Of a stretch of 64,000 bases of DNA, positions 26,325-35,807 are shown piece by piece. Origin of the DNA: Arthrobacter sp. MYb227 (lineage in GTDB: Bacteria > Actinomycetota > Actinomycetes > Actinomycetales > Micrococcaceae). Within the stretch, counting starts at the first letter, position 1, and every line of letters starts with the position of its first letter. Below the pieces are notes generated by a model, which saw only the letters and a program-made list of their open reading frames with translations, had not been told where the DNA came from and ran no database searches. The stretch spans positions 32,697-96,696 of the forward strand of contig NZ_PCPT01000013.1 of assembly GCF_002975435.1 (NCBI RefSeq), given 5' to 3'. A program made the translations under genes and the position numbers.

Positions 26325-27523
26325 TACAGGGTCCCCGCATCAACTATTGCGCCGGCCTGGATGATGGTGCGCGGACGGGAACCATCAAAGATCACCGAAG
26401 GATCTTCAAATGGGTTTCCATCAAGAATGAGCGCATCCGCAACCATGCCCGGGGCAAGCCTGCCCAAGGTTGGCTCCTGCAGGAGTTCGGCATTGACGCT
26501 GGTTGCCGAACGCAGTGTTTCAAACACACCCGAGGCCTCAATCTGTAGGGCTAAGCCGTTGAGCTGCTCATCAGCCAGATCACCCATGAGATCCGAACCA
26601 AAGCCAACCTTGATTCCTGCTTTCAAGGCAATCTTGATAGCTTCGCGTCCCGCGTTGAGAACTTCAATGTTTTTAGTCTTGGAAACCTCTGCCAAACCTA
26701 CTTCGTCGCCTCGACGGTCCATTGCCGCGTAGGCCGCCAAAGTGGGTACCAAGAAGGTGTTGTTTTCTGCCATGAACGCGGCGGTTGGCTCATCAAGAAG
26801 GTTACCGTGCTCAATGGAACGCACACCGTTGCGCACCGAATGCATGATCGCCTCTGGCGAGTAGGCGTGGGCCGCCACGTAGGAGCCGCGACGGGTTGCC
26901 TCGGCGACCACCACGGAGATTTCCTCATTGGAGTACTGCGGAATGGCCAACGGATCGGTCAGGGAGATCACTCCACCACTTGTCATGATCTTGATGGCGT
27001 GGGCACCGGTGCGTAGGCGTTCACGCACGGCAATGCGCAGTGGCTCGGGACCATCAAGAACCTCACACATGTGCCCGTGGCTGAAGCAAACATCAATATC
27101 GGCCTCGCGTGGATCCCCGTGCCCACCTGTTTGGCTCAAAGCCGGCCCGGTATAGAAGTAGCGCGGGGAGGGGAGCAAACCCTCCTTGATGGCATTAGCT
27201 AGCCCGACATCTCCGCCGGCAACATCACGAACCGTGGTGAAACCACGGCCCAGTGCCTCACCCAGACGTTTGGCTCCGGCAAGCGCCGAATAAGAGAGCG
27301 GCCCGCGTTCAATGCGGAACCCATCAAGGGAAATTGCGTAGGCGTGAAAATGTGCATCAATCAGGCCCGGGATCACTACCTTCCCGCTGGCATCAATTAG
27401 TTCACCTTCTTCCTGGCTTCCGATAGCCGAGACGAGTCCGTCGCTGAAAGTGATATTGCCACTGATCAGTTCCGGGTTTTCTCCGTCAAAGATCAATGCA
27501 TTGGTAATGGTAAGAGTGCTCAT
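26324..27523 (-). CDS. Amidohydrolase-superfamily peptidase/imidazolonepropionase-like enzyme
   Basis: A 399-residue metal-dependent amidohydrolase. The HxH motif is DAHFHAY (H58, H60), with a metal-bridging Lys in AIKIMTSGG, His residues in YVAAHAYS and SIEHGN, and the Asp in GFGSDLMGD. Members of this branch hydrolyse Xaa-Pro or similar dipeptides, or cyclic amides. The operon position between an Xaa-Pro aminopeptidase and a prolyl aminopeptidase favours a peptide substrate containing proline. It overlaps the upstream gene by four bases (ATGA). Confidence 0.88.
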   Translation of the reverse strand: MSTLTITNALIFDGENPELISGNITFSDGLVSAIGSQEEGELIDASGKVVIPGLIDAHFHAYAISLDGFRIERGPLSYSALAGAKRLGEALGRGFTTVRDVAGGDVGLANAIKEGLLPSPRYFYTGPALSQTGGHGDPREADIDVCFSHGHMCEVLDGPEPLRIAVRERLRTGAHAIKIMTSGGVISLTDPLAIPQYSNEEISVVVAEATRRGSYVAAHAYSPEAIMHSVRNGVRSIEHGNLLDEPTAAFMAENNTFLVPTLAAYAAMDRRGDEVGLAEVSKTKNIEVLNAGREAIKIALKAGIKVGFGSDLMGDLADEQLNGLALQIEASGVFETLRSATSVNAELLQEPTLGRLAPGMVADALILDGNPFEDPSVIFDGSRPRTIIQAGAIVDAGTL

Positions 27524-29034
27524 GCCTTATTTCCTGCCTGTGCTGCCATCCACGCCTCGATGCCTGCGGCATCGATCGGCAAGGGATCTGAAAGGTTTTC
27601 GTGCCCGCTGGCGGTGACAAGAAGATCGTCTTCAAGGCGTACACCCATGCCGCGGAGTTCCGGTGGAACCATCTCATCATGCTTATGGAAGTACAGGCCA
27701 GGCTCGACGGTGAGTACCATGTTTTCCTGCAACTTGGCACCCTGGTATTCCTCGTAGGAAGCAGAAGCACAGTCGTGCACATCAAGACCCAGGTGGTGGC
27801 CGACTCCGCAGACAAGCCAGCGGCGGTGATGCTGTCCGGTGGGGGAGAGAGCTTCATCTACGGAGACCGGGAGCATTCCCCAATCGCTGAGTCCGTTGGC
27901 AATGACTTCCATGATTGCCGTATGGAAATCGGTGAAGTCCTTGCCCGGTGCAATCTGAGCCAGCCCCGCGCGGTGTGACTTCTCGACCAGATCGTGAACC
28001 TCACGCTGGGCCGTAGTGAACTTGCCGTTGGCCGGGAAGGTACGGGTGACATCCGCGGTGTAGAAGCTTGATTCCTCGACACCCATATCAAGTAGCAGCA
28101 TCTCGGATTCGACTACTGGTCCATCGCAACGGACCCAGTGCAGCGTGGGAGCGTGGTGCGCGGAGCCAACAATGGTGGCATAGCCCGGGCCATGTCCGTA
28201 GGTGCGAGCCACTCGATCAAAGGTTCCTTGCAACCAGCGTTCACCACCACCTTCAATGGCCGTGGGGATCTGGTTGATGACCTGGGAGAATCCTTCAATG
28301 GTGTGGGTAACCGAGTTACGTAGTTCGGTGATTTCCCAGGGGTCCTTGAGCAAACGCAGCTCGGAGAGGGTACGGCTGAGCGTTGCCGAAGGCTTGAGTC
28401 CGTGCGTGGAAATCATGGAGGCGCTGAGATTTCCCGCGGCTTCCGCACCCGAGAGACGCGCCAGCACATTATCAAGTGCGGTCATCGGGGCGGTGGGCAG
28501 TCCTAGGGCTTGCTCCCAGTGGGTCGGGCCGTGCGCGGCACCTACCCACAGCTCACCGTGTGCGGCGCTGGTGAAGAACTTGGGATCTCCCGGTAGTGCG
28601 GGGGCCGGAACAAAGAGCTGGAAATCGTGCCCGCCGCCGGCCGGCGTCCCCACCAGTACGGCACCTTCTGCCGAGCAGTTGGTCAGCCACAGGAAGTCCG
28701 AATGCGGACGAAAATCGTAGAAGCAGTCATTGCTACGTACAGGCGCCCAGCCGGAGGCCACCACGAAGGATACCCCGGGCAGGGCAGCAGAAAGCTTGGA
28801 TCTATGCAGGGCAGCGGCGGTTGCGGCATCCGGAGTTGCAGCTGGTGTGCGTTCGGGATCCGCCCAGCCTTGGGACATCCACTCGGTAAAGGCAGGAACT
28901 TCGGCGAGCCTCGGCAACTTTGGATCTGCTGTCTTGGGCGCTGGCATTGAGGCTGTTTTTTGCTCGGACGTGTTCACGACTACCTGAGGTTCCTTTGCTG
29001 AGACTGATGCGTTGGTGTGCTGGACGTGTGGCAC
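27520..29034 (-). CDS. pepP: Xaa-Pro aminopeptidase (M24B)
   Basis: A 504-residue aminopeptidase P. The N-terminal AMP_N domain covers about 45-190. The catalytic pita-bread domain has all five metal ligands: LLLDMGVEESSFYTADVTRT (two Asp), VGHHLGLDVHD (His), TVEPGLYF (Glu) and GVRLEDDLLV (Glu). It releases the first residue when proline is second. The start is GTG 29034; an alternative is the ATG about 30 codons in, since the first 40 residues look poorly conserved. First gene of the proline-peptide operon. Confidence 0.93.
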   Translation of the reverse strand: MPHVQHTNASVSAKEPQVVVNTSEQKTASMPAPKTADPKLPRLAEVPAFTEWMSQGWADPERTPAATPDAATAAALHRSKLSAALPGVSFVVASGWAPVRSNDCFYDFRPHSDFLWLTNCSAEGAVLVGTPAGGGHDFQLFVPAPALPGDPKFFTSAAHGELWVGAAHGPTHWEQALGLPTAPMTALDNVLARLSGAEAAGNLSASMISTHGLKPSATLSRTLSELRLLKDPWEITELRNSVTHTIEGFSQVINQIPTAIEGGGERWLQGTFDRVARTYGHGPGYATIVGSAHHAPTLHWVRCDGPVVESEMLLLDMGVEESSFYTADVTRTFPANGKFTTAQREVHDLVEKSHRAGLAQIAPGKDFTDFHTAIMEVIANGLSDWGMLPVSVDEALSPTGQHHRRWLVCGVGHHLGLDVHDCASASYEEYQGAKLQENMVLTVEPGLYFHKHDEMVPPELRGMGVRLEDDLLVTASGHENLSDPLPIDAAGIEAWMAAQAGNKA

Positions 29035-29214
29035 CGCACACGCACCCTTTAAGCATCACATGTTTTGGATGCCAAGTGTGATGCCGGGGCCGTGGCGTAT
29101 TTGCGTCATCTATGCCTCTTGCTGGGCATGGGTGGCTTTGACTCTTCTGCCGACACTCGTGAGCGGAACACCTACGGTATCGGATGGATGCGGCAGACTT
29201 GAGTGGTGAGCCAG

Positions 29215-31563
29215 ATGCGAATTATTGACACCATTGCTGCCGAACTATCAGTTGCCGCCTGGCAGGTGAAGGCCGCCGTTGATCTCCTTGATGCGGGATC
29301 AACGGTTCCCTTCATTGCCAGATACCGTAAGGAAGTCACCGGAACTCTTGATGACACAGCGCTACGTATGCTCGAAGAGCGCCTGCGTTACCTGCGTGAA
29401 CTTGAAGACCGTCGCGAATCTATCCTCAAGGTCATTGACGAACTTGGTAAGCTCACCGCGGAGCTAAAGACCGCAATCAACGCGGCAACCACCAAGGCCG
29501 AGCTCGAAGATCTCTATCTTCCCTACAAATCTAAACGCCGGACCAAGGCCCAAATCGCTCGCGAGGCAGGGCTTGAACCGCTCGCCGATTCCCTGATTTC
29601 TGATCCTAGCCAGGACCCAGAAACTCTTGCGGCTAGCTTTCTGAGCACCGAGCACGAGATCACTGCTGCGTCCGATGCACTGGCCGGTGCCCGGGCCATT
29701 CTCACCGAGCGAGCATCACAAGATGCGGTGCTGGTTTCTGAGTTGCGTGAACGGCTGTGGACCCGCGGCAAGATCGCTTCCAAGGCTGTTCCCGGAGCTC
29801 CGGCAGCCGAGGCCGCAAAATTCTCTGACTATGAAGACTTTGTTCAACCAGTTGCCGCGCAACCATCCCACCGGGTGCTTGCGCTCTTGCGTGGGGAACG
29901 GGAAGGGGTACTAAACCTTGAACTTGCCGAGGCAGACCCACGCGATGATGCGGCGCTGACCGAGGCGCGCAGCGGGTATGAGGCAGCCGTTGCCCACTCG
30001 TTGGGAATCAAATCCTCTGCTGATGCGCCGGCAGGTAAATGGTTAGCCCAGACTGTTCGTCTAGCCTGGCGCGGGCGCCTGCTGGCACGTTTGGAATCCG
30101 ATCTGCGAACCCGCCTTTTTGAAGCCGCGGAAGAAGCCTCGGTGAAGGTCTTTGCAGCTAACCTGCGTGATGTGCTGCTTGCAGCACCTGCGGGTAACCG
30201 GGCAGTTCTGGGACTGGACCCGGGGCTTCGCACCGGCGTGAAGGTCGCTGTTGTCGATGCTACCGGCAAGGTAGTCGACATTGCCACTATTTACCCGCAT
30301 GCACCTGCAAATAAGTGGACCCAATCGATTGATACTTTGGTGGCCCTCGCTACCAAGCACGGTACAGAGCTGATTGCCGTGGGTAATGGAACGGCAAGCC
30401 GTGAAACGGATAAACTTGCCGGTGAAGTCATTGCCAAGCTGACCAATAAACCGGCCAAGGTGATTGTTTCTGAGGCGGGAGCTTCCGTGTACTCGGCCTC
30501 CGCGCTGGCGAGTGCGGAACTTCCCGATCTTGATGTCTCAATTCGTGGTGCTGTCTCAATTGCCCGGCGGTTGCAGGATCCATTGGCAGAGCTTGTGAAG
30601 ATTGAACCCAAATCCATTGGTGTGGGGCAATATCAACACGATCTGACCCCTGCCAAGTTGGATAGGTCGTTGGACGCGGTGGTTGAAGACTGTGTCAACG
30701 CTGTGGGTGTTGATGTTAACACCGCTTCTCCTGCGTTGCTGGCACGCGTTGCGGGTGTCGGTCCCTTGCTGAGCCGCAATATTGTTGAGCACCGCAATGC
30801 CAACGGTCCTTTTGCCACGCGTAAGGCCTTGCTCAAGGTTCCGCGCTTGGGAGCCAAGGCCTTTGAGCAATGTGCGGGGTTCTTGCGCGTTACCGGCGGC
30901 AAACAGGCACTTGATGCCTCGGCAGTTCACCCGGAGGCCTATGGTCTTGCCGAGCACCTCTTGGCTGCCGTTCAAACCAGGAACACCTCGGTGGCTGCGT
31001 TAAACCCTGCCGATTTTGTTACCGAACAATTTGGGTTACCAACCGTCAAAGACGTCATTGCGGAACTAGAACGTCCGGCACGTGACCCGCGCCCCGACTT
31101 CAAGACAGCAAATTTGAAAGAAGGCGTTGAAAAGATCACCGATCTTGCGGTTGGCATGATTCTTGAAGGCACCGTCTCCAACGTTGCTGCCTTTGGTGCG
31201 TTCGTTGATGTGGGAGTTCATCAAGATGGCTTGGTCCATGTTTCTGCAATGAGTAACAAATTTATCTCTGATCCACGCGAAGTTGTCACCTCCGGGCAGG
31301 TCGTCAAGGTCAAGGTACTTGAGGTCGACCCAGCACGTAAACGCATTTCGTTGACCTTGCGCCTTGAGGATGAACCCGGCACCAAGAAGCCTCGCACCGA
31401 TCAGCGCAATGAACCGCGCGGGGATCAGCGAGGCCCCCGGACGCCGCGCACCGGGAACCATGCGGAAACAAGAGGCAGCAAGCAGGCACAGAGTCGCCCC
31501 GCTCCGGCCGGTGGAAATACGGCAATGGCAGAGGCACTGCGCCGGGCCGGGTTAAACAAATGA
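29215..31563 (+). CDS. tex: Tex-family RNA-binding transcription accessory protein
   Basis: About 782 residues. The N-terminal helical region begins IIDTIAAELSVAAWQVKAAV and FIARYRKEVTGTLDD. The YqgF-like RNase H fold follows (VLGLDPGLRTGVKVAVVD), then helix-hairpin-helix repeats (NTASPALLARVAGVGPLLS) and an S1 RNA-binding domain (GMILEGTVSNVAAFGAFVDV). The C-terminus is a basic, Gln/Arg-rich tail. Tex proteins bind nucleic acid and associate with RNA polymerase. The frame is also open from GTG 29203. It is divergent from pepP. Confidence 0.96.
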   Translation: MRIIDTIAAELSVAAWQVKAAVDLLDAGSTVPFIARYRKEVTGTLDDTALRMLEERLRYLRELEDRRESILKVIDELGKLTAELKTAINAATTKAELEDLYLPYKSKRRTKAQIAREAGLEPLADSLISDPSQDPETLAASFLSTEHEITAASDALAGARAILTERASQDAVLVSELRERLWTRGKIASKAVPGAPAAEAAKFSDYEDFVQPVAAQPSHRVLALLRGEREGVLNLELAEADPRDDAALTEARSGYEAAVAHSLGIKSSADAPAGKWLAQTVRLAWRGRLLARLESDLRTRLFEAAEEASVKVFAANLRDVLLAAPAGNRAVLGLDPGLRTGVKVAVVDATGKVVDIATIYPHAPANKWTQSIDTLVALATKHGTELIAVGNGTASRETDKLAGEVIAKLTNKPAKVIVSEAGASVYSASALASAELPDLDVSIRGAVSIARRLQDPLAELVKIEPKSIGVGQYQHDLTPAKLDRSLDAVVEDCVNAVGVDVNTASPALLARVAGVGPLLSRNIVEHRNANGPFATRKALLKVPRLGAKAFEQCAGFLRVTGGKQALDASAVHPEAYGLAEHLLAAVQTRNTSVAALNPADFVTEQFGLPTVKDVIAELERPARDPRPDFKTANLKEGVEKITDLAVGMILEGTVSNVAAFGAFVDVGVHQDGLVHVSAMSNKFISDPREVVTSGQVVKVKVLEVDPARKRISLTLRLEDEPGTKKPRTDQRNEPRGDQRGPRTPRTGNHAETRGSKQAQSRPAPAGGNTAMAEALRRAGLNK

Positions 31564-31618
31564 TCTACAAAGTTTGCTGCAACACGCTTTATCTTTTACC
31601 CCAGGTAAGGACGCGGGC

Positions 31619-31999
31619 ATGAGTGATCTGATCTGGACAGGGTTTATGGTGTTTCTGATGGCCGGGCTGGGCTGGGTGATTAAGGCCGCGGGAACCGGTC
31701 AAATTAAACGCAATGCTTGGTTCGGACTACGTACCGAGGCGTTGAAGCATTGCGATGAATGTTGGTTGTTGGGTCATCACGCTGCGGCACAAAAAAGTAC
31801 TCTTGGATGTTGGAGCGCCGCGGTAGTTATGGCCGTGGGCGGCGTTGGATCCGTGTTGATTCCGGGTGCCGAGTTCCTGCATGTGCTCACTCTCTATATG
31901 GGGCTGGCGCTGATGCTCACGGGAGTTCTTCTGGGCCTGCGAGATGCGAATGTCATGGTTGCCAAGATGCACGGCGGGGAACCCGTCGCCCAAGTATGA
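31619..31999 (+). CDS. SdpI-family small membrane protein
   Basis: A 126-residue membrane protein with three hydrophobic helices and the SdpI pattern IKRNAWFGLRTEALKHCDECW between the first two. SdpI confers immunity to the SdpC toxin in Bacillus; actinobacterial relatives are of unknown role. AAGGA at 31607-31611 supports ATG 31619 over the upstream open frame from 31574. It follows tex closely. Confidence 0.8.
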   Translation: MSDLIWTGFMVFLMAGLGWVIKAAGTGQIKRNAWFGLRTEALKHCDECWLLGHHAAAQKSTLGCWSAAVVMAVGGVGSVLIPGAEFLHVLTLYMGLALMLTGVLLGLRDANVMVAKMHGGEPVAQV

Positions 32000-32221
32000 G
32001 TGATCTCCAGCCGGCCTAGTCTTTGGCGCCATGAGACCCGGTGAATGTGAGTGCCAGGTATGCCAAATGCACACTAACCGAGGGATTTGGAGATTGCCTA
32101 AGCAAGGTGAGCATCACCTTGCTTAGGCAATTGACCACCCCAATCCGTGACATATTTACGTGCGGGTAAGCATGGCCAAACTTCGGTGACAAGGGACAAA
32201 AGAGTAGGTAGCGTGTGGAAC

Positions 32222-32710
32222 ATGGAACTTACAGGAAAACTTGCAGACGCATTCAACGACCAGATCACTCTTGAACTGCACGCCTCAACCGTGTACCGCC
32301 AGCTGTCCATTGAGATGGATGCGCTGAGCCTTTCGGGTATTGCTGGCTGGTTCCGTGCCCAGGCAGCCGAAGAACTCGAGCACGCCGAAAAGTTCATTGC
32401 TCACGTGATTGATCGATCCGCACACCCCGTCATCGGTGCCATGGCTGCACCGAGCGTTTCGGTGAGCACGGTTGAAGATGCCTTTGAGATCTCTTTGGGC
32501 CACGAAAAGAAGGTTTCGGAAGCGATTCGTGATTTGTACCGTCTGGCACAAAATGAAGGCGACATTGACTCGATTCCATTGCTTCACTGGTTCATTGAGG
32601 AGCAAGTCGAAGAGGAAGCCACTGTCGGCGGTATTCTTGAACGAATCAAAATGATCAACAATGATGGAAACGGATTGCTGCGTTTAGATGCCGAGCTCGC
32701 TGCCCGCTAA
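32222..32710 (+). CDS. Ferritin (iron storage)
   Basis: A 162-residue non-haem ferritin. The first helix has LADAFNDQITLELHASTVYR, the second AAEELEHAEKFIAHVIDR with the ferroxidase E-x2-H pair, and the third WFIEEQVEEEATV. These residues make the di-iron ferroxidase centre of FtnA-like ferritins. It oxidises and stores iron in a 24-subunit shell. An in-frame upstream start at 32147 would add residues not found in the family. ATG 32222 gives the right N-terminus. Confidence 0.93.
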   Translation: MELTGKLADAFNDQITLELHASTVYRQLSIEMDALSLSGIAGWFRAQAAEELEHAEKFIAHVIDRSAHPVIGAMAAPSVSVSTVEDAFEISLGHEKKVSEAIRDLYRLAQNEGDIDSIPLLHWFIEEQVEEEATVGGILERIKMINNDGNGLLRLDAELAAR

Positions 32711-32792
32711 AAGCATAAGCACCATCTGAGAGAGTCCATCGGTTTGGTCATCCTGGCAGATACCCGTCCACTAGCTTTGTTTGGAGTTCAGT

Positions 32793-33146
32793 ATGAGTGA
32801 AACCTCAACGCCAGTGAATCCAACACCAGAACCATTCTTAGGTGCGTGGGGCCGTGAAGAACGCGGCCAAGCGAGCCTTGAATTTGTACTTGAAGATTTT
32901 AGGGTCAGTGGATCGGATGGATGCAATCGAATTTTCGGTTCCTGGGAACTCAAAGCGGACGGTTCAGTTGAGCTTAAACAGATGGCTTCAACCATGATGT
33001 TTTGCCAGGATATTGATACTTGGATCAGTGATGCAACAACGGTCACCGTAGTTGATGCGAAGCTGGTTGTTTCGAATGCCGAAGCAACAGTCTTAGGTTC
33101 TTTGGAACGCCGTGAAACAGCCGCCCCGGATACTGAAACAGAATAA
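32793..33146 (+). CDS. META-domain (HslJ-like) protein without signal peptide
   Basis: A 117-residue protein with the META fold: FLGAWG, SGSDGCNRIFGSWEL and MASTMMFCQDIDTWIS. This block strongly matches the secreted lipoprotein at 36140-36505 (GTDGCNRLIGNW, LAGTRMFCEGVDTWLS). META/HslJ proteins are linked to heat and novobiocin resistance in E. coli, and the fold may bind small molecules. This copy lacks a signal peptide and has a Pro-rich start and acidic end. ATG 32793 has GGAG at 32783-32786. Confidence 0.82.
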   Translation: MSETSTPVNPTPEPFLGAWGREERGQASLEFVLEDFRVSGSDGCNRIFGSWELKADGSVELKQMASTMMFCQDIDTWISDATTVTVVDAKLVVSNAEATVLGSLERRETAAPDTETE

Positions 33147-33183
33147 TCTTTTCGGGTGAAAATCAAAACAAATTCATCGTGTG

Positions 33184-33218
33184 ACTAAGGCCCCCAGTCC
33201 CGGACTGGGGGCCTTAGT
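33184..33218. terminator. Rho-independent-type hairpin
   Basis: A perfect 17-bp inverted repeat, ACTAAGGCCCCCAGTCC at 33184-33200 and its complement at 33202-33218, with almost no loop. It lies 38 bases after the META gene and can act on either strand. Confidence 0.85.
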
Positions 33219-33407
33219 GCCCGGTGCAATAGCATGTAGGTGTGCCCTGACGTTTACTTAAGCCTCAGCATGGTCCCGAGAGAACAAAATCGGGGTTTAT
33301 CCGGTGTTTTCCGGCATCATCCTTCTAGCTCCCAGTGAGGTCGTCAAAAACGTGTTTCACGTACACGCATCCCTCGGGGCATTTGGTCATGGCGGCGGGT
33401 CCGCCAG

Positions 33408-34373
33408 ATGAAGAAACATGATTTCGCACGAACCAGCCCGCAGTCTCTTCCCTTAGACGTTCGTGGGCCAACACATCAGACCACAGCAGAGCTAAAACTT
33501 CGCAAGGGCGCCGGCCGGCATTACGCAACACAACAGATTATCCCGGCCCTATCGAGCGTGTATTTATTGCGTATCAATGGTTTGTGGGCGAGCGTTCAAT
33601 TTGGCCAGGTCTTTGGCTGGCTCCCGGTTCAATGCCTTGAACGAATTATGCTGGTGCCTCAAGCAATACCAGTAATTTCCACAGCCGAACGCAGCGCAAA
33701 GTCTGAAAAATCAACATTTAGTTCGCGCAGTGCGCCAAGCCCGGCCGAGGTGCTGGAAGCAGAATTCGTTCCAGATCATCGCACCACAGCGGATCTTAAT
33801 TTGCGCAAGGGCTCGGGAACCAACTATCCGGTGCAGCAGGTCTTGCCCGGATCCATGATGGTGCGCAAGCTCGAAGAATCGGGTACTTGGACCAAAATCT
33901 CAACCGGCCGACATATTGGATGGGTCCCTGCTGCCTACCTTGAACCAGTCGCAGTGAAACGCAAGGCTAGCGGTATTCAAGAGCAAGACATTAGTGAATG
34001 CACAACTACCGTTCGGCTGAACGTGCGTAGCGGAGCCGGCGACCATTACCCGGTGCTGCGCATCTTGCAGGCCGGAACCTTAGTTCGCGTGAATGCAACG
34101 CTTGGTGACTGGCGTCGGGTCATCCTTGAAGGAATCCAAGGATGGGTACCGGCAAGCCAGTTGGTCGAGAGGCATGTTTCATCGGGAGTTTTGCATACGG
34201 TAATCGAAACGACCCTTTATCAGGGAGCATCTGCTAATTATCGGGCTTTGGTCCATATTAAGCCCGGAGAACGAGTCGAAGTTATAGGGGCCAAAGGCCC
34301 GTGGGCCAAGGTACGCTACGGTCGCTTTGAAGGTTGGATTAATACCAATGCCACAGATGAAGGTGCGCGTTAG
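33408..34373 (+). CDS. Four-domain bacterial SH3 protein
   Basis: A 321-residue protein made of four SH3b repeats at about residues 22-80, 122-182, 194-252 and 258-316. Each repeat shows TTxxLxLRxGxGxxY, a turn, then GWVPxxxLE; examples are TADLNLRKGSGTNYPVQQVL and TVRLNVRSGAGDHYPVLRIL. Such domains bind peptidoglycan peptides or other wall ligands. No signal peptide or membrane helix is seen at the start, and ATG 33408 has no clear ribosome binding site. Export, if any, is unexplained, and an N-terminal truncation is possible. Confidence 0.85.
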   Translation: MKKHDFARTSPQSLPLDVRGPTHQTTAELKLRKGAGRHYATQQIIPALSSVYLLRINGLWASVQFGQVFGWLPVQCLERIMLVPQAIPVISTAERSAKSEKSTFSSRSAPSPAEVLEAEFVPDHRTTADLNLRKGSGTNYPVQQVLPGSMMVRKLEESGTWTKISTGRHIGWVPAAYLEPVAVKRKASGIQEQDISECTTTVRLNVRSGAGDHYPVLRILQAGTLVRVNATLGDWRRVILEGIQGWVPASQLVERHVSSGVLHTVIETTLYQGASANYRALVHIKPGERVEVIGAKGPWAKVRYGRFEGWINTNATDEGAR

Positions 34374-34397
34374 CATTCTTGGCGTTTGAGCTTAATA

Positions 34398-34446
34398 GCA
34401 ATGAGCGTGGGTACTTTCCCTAAGGGAAGTACCCACGCTCATTGCT
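34398..34446. terminator. Bidirectional terminator hairpin
   Basis: A long inverted repeat, GCAATGAGCGTGGGTACTT at 34398-34416 with its complement at 34428-34446 and an inner TCCC-TAA-GGGA stem, sits between the convergent SH3 and AI-2E transporter genes and can stop transcription from both sides. Confidence 0.9.
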
Positions 34447-34469
34447 TGAGGCGCAAAGATCAATCGCTT

Positions 34470-35801
34470 CTAGGTCGCGGTTTCCGGTGGGGTTTCTGCA
34501 TTATTTACCGGTGGCTCTTGAACCGAAGGCTTCTGATCCGCCGTGCTTGAACCAGCACCCGGCAGGCTGGTATGGGGCTCTGCTAGTTCATCGATGCGCG
34601 CTTCAACATGTGCCAAGATGCGGGCAGTGGATGGAACATCGGGTTTTTCGTCCTTGTCGGTGGCGGGGGGCCGTACATCTCGATCTGTCCAAATTTTGGT
34701 GATTGACCAAGCCACTGCCATGAGCGGAACCGCAAGAACGGCGCCCACAAGGCCGCCAAGCACTGTGCCAGCTGCCAATGCCAGCAAGACAACAAGCGCA
34801 TGAAGGTTCAGCGCATGGGCCATGACCACAGGTTGTAAGAAGTTACCTTCAAGCTGGTTCACCAGAATCACGGCGCCCAAGACGATTAAGGCAACCACCG
34901 GACCATTTGTCACAAGCGCGATAAGTGTGGCAAGAATACCTGCAAAGGTAGCACCAACCAGCGGGATGAAGGAACTCATAAAGACCACAACACCTAGTGG
35001 AATGGCCAATGGAACCTGGAGGATGAGCAGCGCAGCGGTAATACCTAGTGCATCAACTGCGGCGACGGTTGAGGTGCCGCGCATGTAGCCGCCAAGTGTT
35101 TCCACTGTACGTTCACCCGAGGCCAACCAACGGTGCTTTTGGTGTGCTGGCACCCAGGAAACAAAGAATGCCCAGATCCGATCCCCATCTTTAAGGAAGA
35201 AGAACAGGATCACCAGCAATAGGACCAGACCCGTGAAGAAGTTGCCTGCGGCCGAGATACCGCTCAAAGCTCCGGCGCTAAATTGGGAGCTTGTCAGGAA
35301 ATCGGTTGCTTGTTTAATGGCCTGATCGATTTGTTCTTGGGAGATCTTCCACGGTAATTGATCAAGCATGCCCTGAAGTTTGTTAAACCCTTCGATTCCC
35401 TTATCGACGAGTTTTGGCCATTCGGCAAGTACCGAATAAACAAGGAGCGTGCCAATGCCGCCCAGAACCAATAGTGAACCAAGAAAGACGGTCCATGCCG
35501 CAAGCATTGCTGGCATAAATTTTCTGAGTAGGCGAACCAATGGCCATAAGGCGCTAGAAAGGATCAGCGCAAGCAAGACCGGTAGAGCAATGAGGCTGAG
35601 CCGAAGTATGCCAATGACAATGAATGCAGCGAGCACACCAACGATGAGTACCTGAACCGCACGGATTGCTACGCGGCCCAAACCATCGGTCCATAGATTG
35701 GTCACCGTGTGAACCGGCGGCTTCACAATGACGCTTGAGGCGATCGGCTCGTCCGGAACTAAACGGGCCCTACCTTTTCGCCGTGATTGCTTCTCTGACA
35801 T
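34470..35801 (-). CDS. AI-2E family (TqsA/PerM-like) membrane transporter
   Basis: About 443 residues with eight hydrophobic segments in the AI-2E transporter pattern. Pairs of helices at about 45-110 precede an amphipathic lumenal region (SQEQIDQAIKQ), then LLLVILFFFLKDG, FIPLVGATFAGILATLIALV and QLEGNFLQPVVMAHALNLHA, the family's signature C-terminal block. The N-terminus is basic, and the C-terminal 60 residues are Pro/Asp-rich and disordered. The family exports varied substrates and is not proof of quorum sensing. ATG 35801 or the codons at 35807 can start it; AAGGAG precedes on the coding strand. Confidence 0.9.
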   Translation of the reverse strand: MSEKQSRRKGRARLVPDEPIASSVIVKPPVHTVTNLWTDGLGRVAIRAVQVLIVGVLAAFIVIGILRLSLIALPVLLALILSSALWPLVRLLRKFMPAMLAAWTVFLGSLLVLGGIGTLLVYSVLAEWPKLVDKGIEGFNKLQGMLDQLPWKISQEQIDQAIKQATDFLTSSQFSAGALSGISAAGNFFTGLVLLLVILFFFLKDGDRIWAFFVSWVPAHQKHRWLASGERTVETLGGYMRGTSTVAAVDALGITAALLILQVPLAIPLGVVVFMSSFIPLVGATFAGILATLIALVTNGPVVALIVLGAVILVNQLEGNFLQPVVMAHALNLHALVVLLALAAGTVLGGLVGAVLAVPLMAVAWSITKIWTDRDVRPPATDKDEKPDVPSTARILAHVEARIDELAEPHTSLPGAGSSTADQKPSVQEPPVNNAETPPETAT

Positions 35802-35807
35802 GCGCAT

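Noticed and set aside
33325..33531. Minus-strand frame ending MTKCPEGCVYVKHVFDDLTG
   Set aside because: The short Cys-containing end looks protein-like, but the frame overlaps the SH3 gene, has no ribosome binding site and matches no family I know. Not enough to call.
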